Assembly (NCBI RefSeq): GCF_030283205.1
Contig: NZ_JASNWF010000030.1
Span: forward strand, 1 to 64,000
DNA length: 64,000 nt
Reading direction: 5' to 3'
Origin: Actinomadura opuntiae
GTDB taxonomy: Bacteria > Actinomycetota > Actinomycetes > Streptosporangiales > Streptosporangiaceae
Part shown: positions 26,776 through 35,044 of the stretch, piece after piece
How the letters are laid out: each line of letters opens with the position of its first letter
Numbering within the stretch: position 1 is the first letter of the stretch
Translations under genes and position numbers: made by a program
The notes under the pieces: generated by a model
What the model was told of the DNA's origin: nothing
What the model saw: the letters and a program-made list of their open reading frames with translations, nothing else
Database searches by the model: none

Positions 26776-27453
26776 ATGGGAACGAGCCGAGCAGGCGACA
26801 TCTGGTTGAGACAGCCGCGCGGACGACGGGAGGCGCCGCCGCTGTCACGGGAACGCATCGTCGCCGAAGCGATCGCCCTCCTGGATGAGGAGGGCGCGGA
26901 CCGGCTGACCATGCGGCGGCTGGCCGAGCGGCTCGGCACCGGCTCGACCACGCTGTACTGGCACGTGGACACCAAGGACGATGTGCTCGACCTGGCCCTC
27001 GACAGAGTGTTCGCTGAGGCCGAGGTGCCACCGGCGACCGAGGACTGGCGCGCTGACGTCACCGCGATGGTGGAGCGGTGGCGCGCGGTGCTGCTCCGGC
27101 ACCGATGGACCGCAACGCTGATGGGCCGGCCGATGCTCGGCCCGAACATCCTCACGCGCACCGAGTTCCTGCATGCGGCGTTGCAACGCGCCGGACTCAC
27201 GGGCGCGCCGCTGACCGCCGCCGCCTACGGACTGTCGCACTTTGTGATCGGAGCCACGATCAGCCAGTTGTCCTGGCACGGCAGGGACGAGTCGTCCACC
27301 CGCGACGCCGCCGACAAGATCCTCGCGGCGCAGCGCGAGGCGTATCCGACGCTGGCCGCGCACGGGCATCCCAGCGACAACGACTGGGATGAGGCGTTTC
27401 ACCGCGGCCTGGGCTACCTGATCGACGGAATCGGCGCGAAAACCATCGGGTAG
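26776..27453 (+). CDS. TetR-family regulator (TetR_C type)
   Basis: 225 residues. The N-terminal helix-turn-helix (SRERIVAEAIALLDEEGADRL, then MRRLAERLGTGSTTLYWHV) is close to the TetR class. YWHV and the long helical ligand domain with HF/HG motifs fit the TetR/AcrR C-terminal family seen in drug-efflux regulators. Divergent from the ABC-F gene, which is its likely target. ATG 26776 is followed by an Arg-rich N-terminal arm before the HTH. Confidence 0.9.
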   Translation: MGTSRAGDIWLRQPRGRREAPPLSRERIVAEAIALLDEEGADRLTMRRLAERLGTGSTTLYWHVDTKDDVLDLALDRVFAEAEVPPATEDWRADVTAMVERWRAVLLRHRWTATLMGRPMLGPNILTRTEFLHAALQRAGLTGAPLTAAAYGLSHFVIGATISQLSWHGRDESSTRDAADKILAAQREAYPTLAAHGHPSDNDWDEAFHRGLGYLIDGIGAKTIG

Positions 27454-27479
27454 CCAGATCCAGTCCCTGCCCGTCCCGA

Positions 27480-27735
27480 TCAGGTAGGCGGCGTGCCGAA
27501 CAGCACCCGCGGTTCCAGGTCCAGACGGGTGGTGGGGGTCTGCTCGGGCGGGGTGAGGTTGAGGGTCGGTAGCGCAGCAGCGTGATGGTGCAGATCGCGC
27601 GGCCGAGCTCGCGGAAGGCGCGGTACAGGCGGTTCTTGCGGGAGTGGTTGCCCAGCCAGCGCAGCAGCGTCACCGACGACAGCTTGTGTCCCGGATCGAG
27701 ATCGCGGTGCGCAGCAGGTCGCTACCGCTAAATCC
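27480..27735 (-). pseudogene. Tn3-family transposase (tnpA) C-terminal fragment
   Basis: On the minus strand, DLLRTAISIRDT continues, one frame over, into LLRWLGNHSRKNRLYRAFREL and GRAICTITLLRY. This is the signature stretch near the C terminus of Tn3 TnpA. The frame is broken at least twice and the rest of the 1000-residue protein is missing. After LLRY the sequence no longer matches TnpA. Confidence 0.72.
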
Positions 27736-27791
27736 TGCACTCAGCCTCCTCGCGGGCCTGTACGCCAGCCCGGCTGGACATCCCTTCTGTC

Positions 27792-28403
27792 TTAGATGGG
27801 CCTGGCGCTGCCGGGTGCGGCATGGGCCTGCAGCAGGCCGTCGACCCCGCGCAGGAAGGTTTCGCAGATCAGCTCCGGGTCGAAGAGGCAGCCGGCGGCC
27901 ATGGCACCGTCGCGCAGCATCACGAAGTGCCGGGCGGCGGGTTCGGCGGGCGTCTCCCCGACGCGTGCCAGCAGGTCGGTCACGGTGTCCAGGAACCATT
28001 GCCGGTGGGCGATGACGGCCTTGTGCACCGGGTGGTGGGGGTCGGAGTACTCGGCGGCGGCGTTCAGGAAGGCGCATCCCCGGAAGCCGGGGGATCGGAT
28101 GCCCTGCGCGATGGACTCGCCGAGGGCCCGGACGGTGTCGGCCGCCGGCAGCCCGCGGGAGATGGCGTCGTCCACCTGGGCGCGCGTGGCTTGATCGACC
28201 TCGGCCAGGTAGGCCAGGACGAGGTCCTCCTTGCTGGAGAAGTGCCGGTAGAGAGTGGCGCGTGTCACCTGCGCCTCCGCGACGATCCGGTCGATCCCGA
28301 CCGAGTGGATCCCCTCTGTGTAGAAGATCCTGGTCGCCGTGCCGAGCAGGCGGGAGCGTGCCTCGGAGGGCCGGCCTGCAGATTCCTGCCTCATGGGGGA
28401 CAT
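27792..28403 (-). CDS. TetR-family regulator
   Basis: 203 residues from ATG 28403, or 200 from ATG 28394. The N-terminal HTH reads LLGTATRIFYTEGIHSVGID then RIVAEAQVTRATLYRHFSSK; the C-terminal domain is helical and Cys-containing. Divergent from a small membrane-protein gene, with two copies of a 14-bp palindrome in between, so it almost certainly represses that gene and itself. The effector is unknown. Confidence 0.9.
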   Translation of the reverse strand: MSPMRQESAGRPSEARSRLLGTATRIFYTEGIHSVGIDRIVAEAQVTRATLYRHFSSKEDLVLAYLAEVDQATRAQVDDAISRGLPAADTVRALGESIAQGIRSPGFRGCAFLNAAAEYSDPHHPVHKAVIAHRQWFLDTVTDLLARVGETPAEPAARHFVMLRDGAMAAGCLFDPELICETFLRGVDGLLQAHAAPGSARPI

Positions 28404-28416
28404 CCTAACGGGAGGT

Positions 28417-28430
28417 AGAACGTTCGGTCT
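28417..28430. promoter_or_regulatory. TetR operator copy 1
   Basis: AGAACGTTCGGTCT, matching copy 2 at 12 of 14 positions. It lies 14 bp upstream of the TetR start and next to that gene's GGAGG-complement region. Confidence 0.7.
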
Positions 28431-28467
28431 TGACAGCGCGGGGCGACATTGCGATCCTGTGCAAGAC

Positions 28468-28481
28468 AGAACGTTCGTTCT
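28468..28481. promoter_or_regulatory. TetR operator copy 2
   Basis: AGAACGTTCGTTCT, an almost perfect palindrome (AGAACG / CGTTCT) 21 bp upstream of the membrane-protein start. The two copies are 51 bp apart, about five helical turns. This suits cooperative or paired TetR dimers controlling both divergent genes. Confidence 0.75.
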
Positions 28482-28502
28482 CCCTCCTTGAAAGGGACCA
28501 CT

Positions 28503-29096
28503 GTGACCACCATCGCTTCGGACGGCATCGCCGGGACCGCTTTCGGCCTGCGGCGGCTGTACTTCGTCCGCTTCGGATTCGCCATCGTCTGGGCCCTCGT
28601 GATGTTCACGACCGCCTCGAACCTGGGTCCGCTCGCGGTCACCCTGCTCGTTCTGTATCCGCTGTTCGACGTGGCCGCCGCCATCGTCGACGCCCGCGCG
28701 TCGCGCACCACCGGATCGCCCGTGCTGCTGTACGTGAACATCGGGGTCAGCTTGCTCACCGCCGTCGGCGTGGCGATTGCCTGCGCGTCCGGCATTCCGG
28801 CGGTCCTGCGAGTGTGGGGCGCCTGGGCGGTCGTGGCCGGGCTGGTCCAGCTGATCGTGGGCGTGACCCGCCGCACGATGGGCGGCCAGTGGCCCATGAT
28901 CATCAGCGGTGCCATCTCCGTGCTCGCCGGTGGCTCGTTCATCATCGGCGCCTCCGCGGACGACCCGACACTGACCAACGCGGCCGGCTACGCCATCCCC
29001 GGCGGCATCTTCTTCCTGATCTCGGCGCTCCGTCTCGGCCGGACCGCGAACGCGGGCCGACACACCGTCAGCACCCCTGAACGACCGGTGATCTAG
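28503..29096 (+). CDS. Small polytopic membrane protein (DUF308/HdeD-like)
   Basis: 197 residues from GTG 28503 (AAAGGGA upstream). Six hydrophobic segments are visible, for example FGFAIVWALVMFTTAS, LLYVNIGVSLLTAVGVAIA and GGIFFLISAL. An A-x-x-D-A-R-A region after the second helix (DVAAAIVDARASRTTGS) is typical of DUF308-like actinobacterial proteins. Probably an inner-membrane protein of unknown role, controlled by the divergent TetR regulator. Confidence 0.8.
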   Translation: MTTIASDGIAGTAFGLRRLYFVRFGFAIVWALVMFTTASNLGPLAVTLLVLYPLFDVAAAIVDARASRTTGSPVLLYVNIGVSLLTAVGVAIACASGIPAVLRVWGAWAVVAGLVQLIVGVTRRTMGGQWPMIISGAISVLAGGSFIIGASADDPTLTNAAGYAIPGGIFFLISALRLGRTANAGRHTVSTPERPVI

Positions 29097-29816
29097 AACC
29101 GTGTCCGGGCGGCCGGCCATGACACCGCGGAGACGGCCGGCGCCCCACGACCGACATCGAGAGCAGGGCCGACAGTTGATTTCGAGCAGGACTGTGGCAC
29201 GCGGCCTCGCGGTCACCGCGCTGATGCCCGCCGCGACGCGAATGCCCCTTCCCCGGCCGGCGCGGCCAGTGCACCCGATGGACACCGACTCCTCGAATGA
29301 CGCCCTCGAATCGGACAGATCGCCCGGCAGGCCCGGCAGGCGAACGTGCCGCGCTGTCTCGCCGGAGCGGGCGCGGCGAACTCCCTGACCGACCTGCTGC
29401 TTGGCCGCGGCCTCACAGGAGCGCCTGCCGCTGGCCTTGGACCAAGGCCTACGTGGCGTACATGGACTACATGCTGAACGAACCTCCGGATATCTGTCCA
29501 CGACGTTCACTCAACCCATACGTGGCGCACATGAAAGTCACCGGATCGGCACCCCAGATAATCGTCACCTATCCGCGCGTGGCGGGCGAGCCGTCGGCCG
29601 CGCAGCGCATCCTGACCGACGTGCGTGGTGGCTCGATCCGGCCGCTGGAACCACCGGCCGCCTACGCCGACGTGCCACGGCTGTAACTCAGTGCCGACGG
29701 CACCGTGGGCCCGTGGGAGAAGCCGCCCTCGAGTGACCTGTGACCACCGGGCCCGACGGCGGACTTTCGCCACTTTCGCCACACCCCTACGCGCGCGCGT
29801 GACGCGCGCGACGAGC
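29097..29816. other. 720-bp stretch without a recognisable gene
   Basis: Short open frames exist on both strands (for example 29297-29686 plus), but none shows a good start, coding composition or a family I know. It includes a GCGCGC-rich tract near 29791-29812, just left of the transposon end at 29817. Probably transposon junction or decayed DNA. Confidence 0.5.
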
Positions 29817-29868
29817 CCGGCCTCGGGGAACATCGGTACAGCGGTTAACGCTAAGCCGGTGATCATGG
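29817..29868 (+). repeat. Left terminal inverted repeat, 52 bp
   Basis: Perfect reverse complement of 32444-32495. Core begins CCGGCCTCGGGGAACATCGG and continues through GTTAACGCTAAG. No direct 5-bp target duplication is visible outside the repeats. Confidence 0.9.
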
Positions 29869-30510
29869 TCCGGTCGCTGTGAGCGCGCTGACGCGGTTTT
29901 CGTACTCGCGGCGGGCCTTGCGCTGGGCCGGGACCGCAGGGACGCCGTGGCCGCCGTCGAGCGGCTGGCAGCGGACGAGGAGCCCGAGGTGCACGGCGGG
30001 GACGGCGCTGACGCGCAAGGTGTAGCCCTGGCCGCGCCGTACGGTCACCCCTTGGTCGAGCGCATCCCGCTCTGCGGGATCCAGTTCGGCGGTGCGGAGG
30101 AAGTCGGCGACGTTGCCCGGCATGTCGAGGGTGACCGGCAGCTCCGGCCCGGAGAGTTCTCCTCGATGGCGGCGTGGTCGGGCATGAGGTCGGCCACGGC
30201 GGGGCGGCGTCCGCCCTTGTTGCCCTTGGCCTCGGCGGCGCGCTGTCCGTCGTAGGTCAGCTCGCGCTGGAGGTCGCGCTGTAGTTCGCCGGCGGCGGCG
30301 AGGGTCTGCACCATGAACTTCACGGTGGACAGCAGCTCGCTGGTGCGCGGGTGGCGGGCGGTGAGGTCCATCGCGGAGAACGCGCCGTCGTGGATGCGCA
30401 GGGCTACCTGGTCGCAGTGGAGGACGTCGAGGATGTGGCCGGTGCCGCGGACGAGGCGGAACATCTCGGAGATGTGCACGGTGTCGCCCGGCCGCGCGTA
30501 GGTCAGTGTC
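29863..30510 (-). pseudogene. Serine recombinase (tnpR) remnant
   Basis: The minus strand reads HISEMFRLVRGTGHILDVLH, then ALRIHDGAFSAMDLTARHP, TVKFMVQTLAAAGELQRDLQ and AAEAKGNKGGRRPAV. These are the mid and C-terminal blocks of Tn3-type resolvases. The N-terminal part with the catalytic serine is missing, and a deletion removes most of the helix-turn-helix before ADLMPDHAAIEE. One frame over, a fused segment runs to 29863 (PVTLDMPGNVADFLRTAELD ...). I do not recognise it; it may be the end of a second gene. Confidence 0.72.
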
Positions 30511-30527
30511 GAAGTTCCGGCTTCGGG

Positions 30528-31163
30528 TCAGGCCGGCGGGTCGGGGGTGTATCTGGCGAGCATCGTCTGGACGGCCTCTTCGACGGCGTTGTGGATATCG
30601 GAGGTTGCGGGGTTCCAGCCGGTCAGCAGCATGCGGGGCCACAGGACGTAGTTGGCGATCATGCCGAGGAACTGGTTCGCGGCACTCTCAGCGTCGGGCA
30701 CATCAGCGTTGCCCGCCTCATGCTCGGCTTCCAAGTAGTGCTGGACGGAGGCGAAGTAGGGCAGTTTGCCGAGCTGGAACTGCGTCCGTCCCAGCTCGGG
30801 GAAACGAGGTAGTTCGGCGATGACGATCCGGAACAGGCCTGTCATGCGGGGCTGGCCGATCAGGTCGGCGTAGCGGTGGCCGATGGCTGTCAGCCCAGAG
30901 CGCAGATCTCCCGCCTGTGGCCGCGCCGTGGTATCGCCGGCGTCGCGCTGCCAGGACTCGGTGACGATGGCCTCGAAGAGGGCCGCCTTGGTGGGGAACT
31001 GCTTGAACAGGGTGGACTTCGAGACCCCCGCCGCTTCGGCGATCCGTGCGAGGGAGGTGCCGTCGTAGCCACGGTCCAAGAACAGTTCTGTGGCCGCGGA
31101 GGTGATCGCCTCGCGCTTCTGCTGGGCGAGCCTGCGGTGATGCGCGGTGAGTTCTGCTGCCAT
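30528..31163 (-). CDS. TetR-family regulator (element cargo)
   Basis: 211 residues. Clear N-terminal HTH (KREAITSAATELFLDRGYDG, SLARIAEAAGVSKSTLFKQF) with a helical C-terminal domain including a TetR_C-like GMIANYVLWPRMLL segment. Divergent from the SDR gene. Two palindromes in the gap (31182-31213 and 31239-31256) share the half-site GCGAGTC, so it probably represses both itself and the SDR gene. Confidence 0.9.
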   Translation of the reverse strand: MAAELTAHHRRLAQQKREAITSAATELFLDRGYDGTSLARIAEAAGVSKSTLFKQFPTKAALFEAIVTESWQRDAGDTTARPQAGDLRSGLTAIGHRYADLIGQPRMTGLFRIVIAELPRFPELGRTQFQLGKLPYFASVQHYLEAEHEAGNADVPDAESAANQFLGMIANYVLWPRMLLTGWNPATSDIHNAVEEAVQTMLARYTPDPPA

Positions 31164-31181
31164 GCGGAGAGTATGCCGCAG

Positions 31182-31213
31182 CCCCGAGGCGAGTCACTTG
31201 ACTCGCCTCGGGG
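31182..31213. promoter_or_regulatory. Perfect 32-bp palindrome, TetR operator
   Basis: Arms CCCCGAGGCGAGTCA and TGACTCGCCTCGGGG around a 2-bp centre, 19 bp upstream of the TetR start. The inner GAGTCA/TGACTC recurs in the second palindrome. Confidence 0.75.
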
Positions 31214-31238
31214 TGCTCGCTTACGGTGCACCAGCAAG

Positions 31239-31256
31239 GCGAGTCGAGTGACTCGC
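31239..31256. promoter_or_regulatory. Second TetR operator
   Basis: GCGAGTC-GAGT-GACTCGC, a perfect 7-bp inverted repeat 55 bp upstream of the SDR start. It shares its half-site with the 32-bp palindrome. Confidence 0.7.
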
Positions 31257-31310
31257 ATCTGATCCGTGGCACCTGGGCGCATCCTGGTCGTCGCACGGTG
31301 GAGGAAGTTC

Positions 31311-32069
31311 ATGACAATCGACAAGATCGCTTTGGTGACCGGTGCAAATCGCGGCCTCGGGCGCAGCGCGGCCATCGCCCTGGCCACACGCGGGGTGCGG
31401 GTCGTGGTCACCCACCGCGGCGATGCGGCCGGGGCTGAGAAGACGGTGGAACAGGTGCAGGCGGTGGGTGGGACTGCTGCTGTTCTCCGGCTCGACATCA
31501 GCGACGTCTCCTCCTTCGCGTCCTTCACCTCCGAACTGGGCGCGCAGCTGGAGCGCTGGGGTACTTCGCGGCTCGACATCCTGGTCAACAACGCGGGAGT
31601 GGGAGTCTTCGGGCCGCTGGAGACTGTCACGATCGAAGACTTCGACACGGTGATGGGCACCAACGTCCGGGGCACGTTCTTCCTCATCCAGTCGCTCGTG
31701 CCGCTGCTGGCCCAGGGCGGCCAGGTCATCAACGTCTCGACGTCACTGACCCGCCACACCAGCCCCGCCACCTCGGCCTACTCCGCCTCGAAGGCCGCCG
31801 TCGAAGCTCTGAGCCGCACCCTCGCCGCAGAACTCGGACCTCGCGGCATCCGGGTCAACTCCATCGCCCCGGGGCCGACCGCCACCGACTTCAACGGCGG
31901 AGCGATGCGGGACGACGCCGGAATGCGCCAGGTTCTGGCCGGACAGACCGCGCTCGGTCGCGTCGGCGAACCTGAGGAGATCGGCGACGCCATCGCTACG
32001 CTGGCCTCCGAGGGACTGCGCTGGGTCACCGCCCAGCGCATCGAGGTCTCCGGCGGCGCCCTCCTGTGA
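31311..32069 (+). CDS. Short-chain dehydrogenase/reductase (element cargo)
   Basis: 252 residues from ATG 31311 (GAGGAAG upstream). Classical SDR: cofactor motif TGANRGLG, NNAG, catalytic Ser (VINVSTSLT), YSASK (Tyr/Lys) and PGPTATD. After the first strand it reads VVTHRGD, with an Arg that favours NADPH. The substrate is unknown. The TetR-SDR pair is a common self-contained cassette in actinobacteria; here it rides in a Tn3-type element. Confidence 0.92.
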   Translation: MTIDKIALVTGANRGLGRSAAIALATRGVRVVVTHRGDAAGAEKTVEQVQAVGGTAAVLRLDISDVSSFASFTSELGAQLERWGTSRLDILVNNAGVGVFGPLETVTIEDFDTVMGTNVRGTFFLIQSLVPLLAQGGQVINVSTSLTRHTSPATSAYSASKAAVEALSRTLAAELGPRGIRVNSIAPGPTATDFNGGAMRDDAGMRQVLAGQTALGRVGEPEEIGDAIATLASEGLRWVTAQRIEVSGGALL

Positions 32070-32114
32070 CGCCGGGCGACGGCCGGTAGGGAAGCAGGCA
32101 GTGACGGCCCCGAC

Positions 32115-32361
32115 TCACTCCGAGCCGACCGACTCGTCCTCATCCTCGTCCAGCTCTGGCGCATCAGGGTCCCGTAGCGGGCGCAGGGCGCCGGCGGCCG
32201 GGAGGATGGCTGTGAAGCTGTAGCGGCCGAGCAGGTTCAGGTTGCGGTGCTTGAGCGGGGAGAGCCGGGCGATGTCTTCGCCCCGGATCTCGTGGGGTCG
32301 GCTCCTCGTTGGACTTGCCGTACGACGCCGCCTGCTCGTCGGTCAGGAACTCCACTGGCAT
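32115..32361 (-). pseudogene. Tn3 transposase (tnpA), large internal deletion
   Basis: The start at 32361 reads MPVEFLTDEQAASYGKSNEE, the N terminus of Tn3-type TnpA. After a frame change it runs straight into RLSPLKHRNLNLLGRYSF ... LRPLRDPD and a stop at 32115, the C terminus of TnpA. Some 950 residues are missing between the two. Confidence 0.78.
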
Positions 32362-32443
32362 GAGCGTGAAGCTATCGGCGCACGGAGCCGCTCAGGGATC
32401 TTCCTCCGAACCTCGCCGCCGGGCCTGTCACCTGTGCTAAACG

Positions 32444-32495
32444 CCATGATCACCGGCTTAGCGTTAACCGCTGTACCGATGTTCCCCGAGGCCGG
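32444..32495 (-). repeat. Right terminal inverted repeat, 52 bp
   Basis: Perfect reverse complement of 29817-29868. It lies 83 bp beyond the tnpA start codon, where a Tn3 end is expected. Confidence 0.9.
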
Positions 32496-32691
32496 ATGAA
32501 CCTCCTGCTGGTTCGTCGCGGCGGCCGCCGCGAGCTCGCCGCGACGGTTCGCCGTCATGACGGCACGACGGCACAACGGCGCCGCCCTCTACCCCGGTGG
32601 GCCCCCGGTAGAGGGGGCCGGTAGGGGGTCTGACCTGCATGGTAGGCGCCGCGCCGGGGGGAGTTGAATGCGCTTATCGACCCCCGCTGAC

Positions 32692-32751
32692 GGCGGCCTC
32701 GGGCACGGCAGGCCCGGGAAGCGGGCGCGGCCTGCCGTGCCCGAGGCCGCC
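32692..32751. repeat. Large perfect inverted repeat (23-bp arms, 14-nt loop)
   Basis: Arms 32692-32714 and 32729-32751 are perfect reverse complements, starting GGCGGCCTCGGGCACGGCAG. There is no T-run after it, as usual for actinobacterial terminators. It could be a strong bidirectional terminator, a single-strand origin-type structure, or a recombination site. Confidence 0.7.
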
Positions 32752-32906
32752 CGCGTCGGCAACGAGACGGCTAGGGGCGAAGCGAGGCCGAGACGTTAAG
32801 GGGTCTGGCTTTCTACGGTGCCGCGCGTTGATCGAGTGATCCCGGCATCCGACCCGAGGCCGGGGTCCTCACCTCCTGGCCCACCGCCGACGCGCCGACT
32901 GCCACA

Positions 32907-33082
32907 TCACAGCGCCGCGGTCAACCGCTTGCCGGGCAGTTGCTCGGGCGGGATGCCGGTGTCGGCGGTGAGGCCGGCGGCCGGGACCCGCAACGGCGCC
33001 TCGGGTGGAGCGGGTGGGGGGTGACCAGTTCGGCCCGGTCGCCGAACACCAGCAGCACTTGGACGTTGACGCGTTCACTCAT
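32907..33082 (-). pseudogene. Small frameshifted gene
   Basis: Starts MSERVNVQVLLVFGDRAELV at 33082. After TPHPLHP the coding composition jumps one frame and continues as EAPLRVPAAGLTADTGIPPE to a stop at 32907, for about 65 residues in the intact form. Function unknown. Immediately upstream on the same strand, a 45-codon frame ends in RAPATPEDLEALES (stop 33110), probably the remains of a partner gene. Confidence 0.45.
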
Positions 33083-33565
33083 GGGGCTCGGCCGTCGGCG
33101 TCTGGTCGATCAGCTCTCCAGCGCTTCCAGATCCTCCGGCGTGGCCGGAGCCCGCGCGACCCGAAGATCCCTCACCACAGCCAGCGCCAACTCCGGCCTC
33201 CTCGCCTTCACCGCTGCTGCAAGACGAACACCAGCAACGATGAATCTTCAGGATTTCCGAAATCTCTTCAGATGCCAGAACCGGCATAGATCTGACGAAG
33301 AAGCCCAGGTACAGGGACTACAAGCGCACGCGAGACCTCAGCGAACTCTGGGGTTGTTGCTCAACCGGTCGTGACCACCACGGCAAGCCGCCCAGTACAC
33401 CAGTTTCCGGTACGTCACCCGGCTGGCCGATCTCGGCGTGACCGCTTCGGTGGGGTCGGTCGCCGGTTCCTACGACTGTGAGACTGTTGTAGGTCGCCTG
33501 GTGCCGCTCTGCGGGACGATCTGTTAATGTCCCACGACGCCTCTGCCGCCGCCCTGGAGCCGCCC

Positions 33566-34030
33566 GTGACCATGAAGATCGCGATCCCCCTGGCTCTCGG
33601 TGCCCTCCTCTTCGGTGCCGTGGCGTGCGACGGCGACAAGAACACCGCGAAGGGGCCATCCTCCACACCGGCGGCGACCACGCCTGCGCCCGGCACGCCG
33701 GGAGCCACTGCGCCGGCGACTCCTCCGTCCGGTGCTCCTACGCCAGGCATCTCCACCGCGACGCCCCAGTCCACCCCCACTGACCCCAAGATCAGCAATA
33801 GTCGGCAGATCGTGCTGATCGACCCGGACGGCAAGCGCTACACGTTCCGGACGATGGTTCAGATGGCCGCGGGCATGCGCGCGACCATGGGTGAGAAGGC
33901 GCCGTCCAGCTTCTGCGCCCAGTCCTACGAGGAGGGCCTAAAGGGGGGCGGGAAGTTCCCGGCCGGGCGCGCGGCCTTCATGGACGCCTGCGAGGAAGGC
34001 TGGCGACTGGGCGCCCATCCGCCCCGGTAG
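33566..34030 (+). CDS. Small secreted lipoprotein of unknown function
   Basis: 154 residues from GTG 33566 (GGAG six bases upstream) or ATG 33572. Signal peptide MKIAIPLALGALLFGAVAC with a lipobox-type Ala-Val-Ala-Cys. A Thr/Pro/Ala-rich linker of about 50 residues follows, then a compact C-terminal domain with two cysteines (FCAQSYEEGLKGG ... FMDACEEGW). It is anchored outside the membrane. Isolated, with no operon partner. Confidence 0.75.
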   Translation: MTMKIAIPLALGALLFGAVACDGDKNTAKGPSSTPAATTPAPGTPGATAPATPPSGAPTPGISTATPQSTPTDPKISNSRQIVLIDPDGKRYTFRTMVQMAAGMRATMGEKAPSSFCAQSYEEGLKGGGKFPAGRAAFMDACEEGWRLGAHPPR

Positions 34031-34367
34031 CAGGCAACCGAGGAGCGTCCAGTGTCCTCGGCGCTCGGGCGGCGCCCTCGGCCGGCCGGCGGTGAAGGGC
34101 GCGTGGAAGACCCGGCTCGGGGTGCCGAGGGCGGCGACGAGCGTGCTCACAGCCGCGACCGTCCCACGTAGGCGCGGGGACCTCCTCGAGGAGCTTCTCG
34201 GGCACGGTCGCGGTGATGCCGGTCTGCGCATGGACCCGCTCGTAAAGTCCGGTGAGCAGGAATGACATCCTGAGCGGGCGGCAGGTGATCGAGCGCCGTT
34301 GGAGGGGCATCACCAAGGACTGCGACCATGTCCTCGACGGTGTGCCGCTCGGATACTCGGTTTCGTG
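34031..34367. other. 337-bp stretch without an intact gene
   Basis: The minus strand contains a coding-like patch around 34170-34240 (ERVHAQTGITATVPEKLLEE). It looks like the inside of a larger lost protein. Its frame is not maintained on either side. Nothing else recognised. Confidence 0.4.
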
Positions 34368-35036
34368 CTGTGAGCTGGGATTTGCTGCGGGGCCGAGGCG
34401 GTCACTGCGACCATCTTGAGGTGTTGTTGTCTCTGCTGTACCGGATGGTCCGGAGCCTGCTCGGGTCTGTTGGTGATGCTGGTCCGGTCTGATCCGTCCA
34501 AGGACGTCGAGTTGCTGGTGCTCCGTTATGAGAACCAGGTTTTGCGCCGTCAGGTCGCAGGTCGGCCGCGCTGGGGTCATGGCGACCGGCTCTGGTTGCG
34601 GCGTTGTCGCATCTGGTGCCGCGCGGGCGGTGGGCCGAGCTCTTTCCGGTCACCCCGGCGACGCTCGTGCGCTGGCACCGCGACCTGGTCGCTCGTAAGT
34701 GGACCTTCACCGACCGGCGTCGTCCAGGACGGCCACGTACGGGTGCGGCGGCTAGAACCCTGATCTTGCGGATGACCCGGGAGAACCCGGCGTGGGGACA
34801 CCGGCGTATCCAGGGAGAGCTGGCCCGTCTGGGGTACGCGATTGCGGCGTCGACGGTGTGGGAGATCCTGCACGCCGCCGGTATCGGACCCGCGCCTCGT
34901 CGGGCCGGGCCGATCTTGCGGCAGGTCCTGGCCGCTCAAGCGCACGCGATCATCGCCTGTGGCTTCCTGGTGGCGAATACCACCACACCGCATAACTACA
35001 GCTCAGGCCACGTGACTCAATAATCGAGCGGCACAG
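34368..35036 (+). mobile_element. Decayed insertion sequence, copy 1 (integrase-core transposase)
   Basis: Similar to copy 2 at 39.7-40.9 kb from about 34340 onward. Ends are CTGTG ... CACAG. The transposase is broken by a frameshift near 34470 and lacks its catalytic half: after QAHAIIACGFLV the sequence skips to the IS right end (GTGACTCAATAATCGAGCG). The first catalytic Asp of copy 2 (IIACDFLV) reads Gly here. Confidence 0.75.
34453..34995 (+). pseudogene. Integrase-core transposase, truncated (copy 1)
   Basis: Two frames combine: SKDVELLVLRYENQVLRRQV (N-terminal helices), then RWAELFPVTPATLVRWHRDL, RTLILRMTRENPAWGHRRIQ and AIAASTVWEILHAAGI (HTH region of the IS3/IS481-like integrase family). 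The DDE core is deleted. Confidence 0.75.
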
Positions 35037-35044
35037 GATAATGA

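Larger units (their letters stand above)
29817..32495. mobile_element. Non-autonomous Tn3-family element carrying a TetR/SDR cassette
   Basis: Bounded by perfect 52-bp inverted repeats (29817-29868 and 32444-32495). Within the repeat, a GGGG followed after about 20 bp by GTTAACGCTAAG matches the layout of Tn3-family ends (GGGG ... TAAG). Inside, left to right, lie a decayed serine recombinase (minus), a TetR gene (minus), an SDR gene (plus) and an internally deleted tnpA (minus) whose start lies next to the right end. With both transposition genes broken, it could move only in trans. The two regulatory/enzyme genes are its cargo. Confidence 0.8.
32496..33565. other. 1.07-kb stretch with remnants and a large hairpin
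   Basis: No intact gene. It holds a 23-bp-stem hairpin (32692-32751) and, on the minus strand, the tail of one small frame (stop at 33110) followed by a frameshifted small gene (32907-33082). Short CCCCGG/GGGGTC repeats near 32590-32630 and GTTAAGGGGTCTGG near 32797 recall Tn3 ends but are too short to call. Confidence 0.5.
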
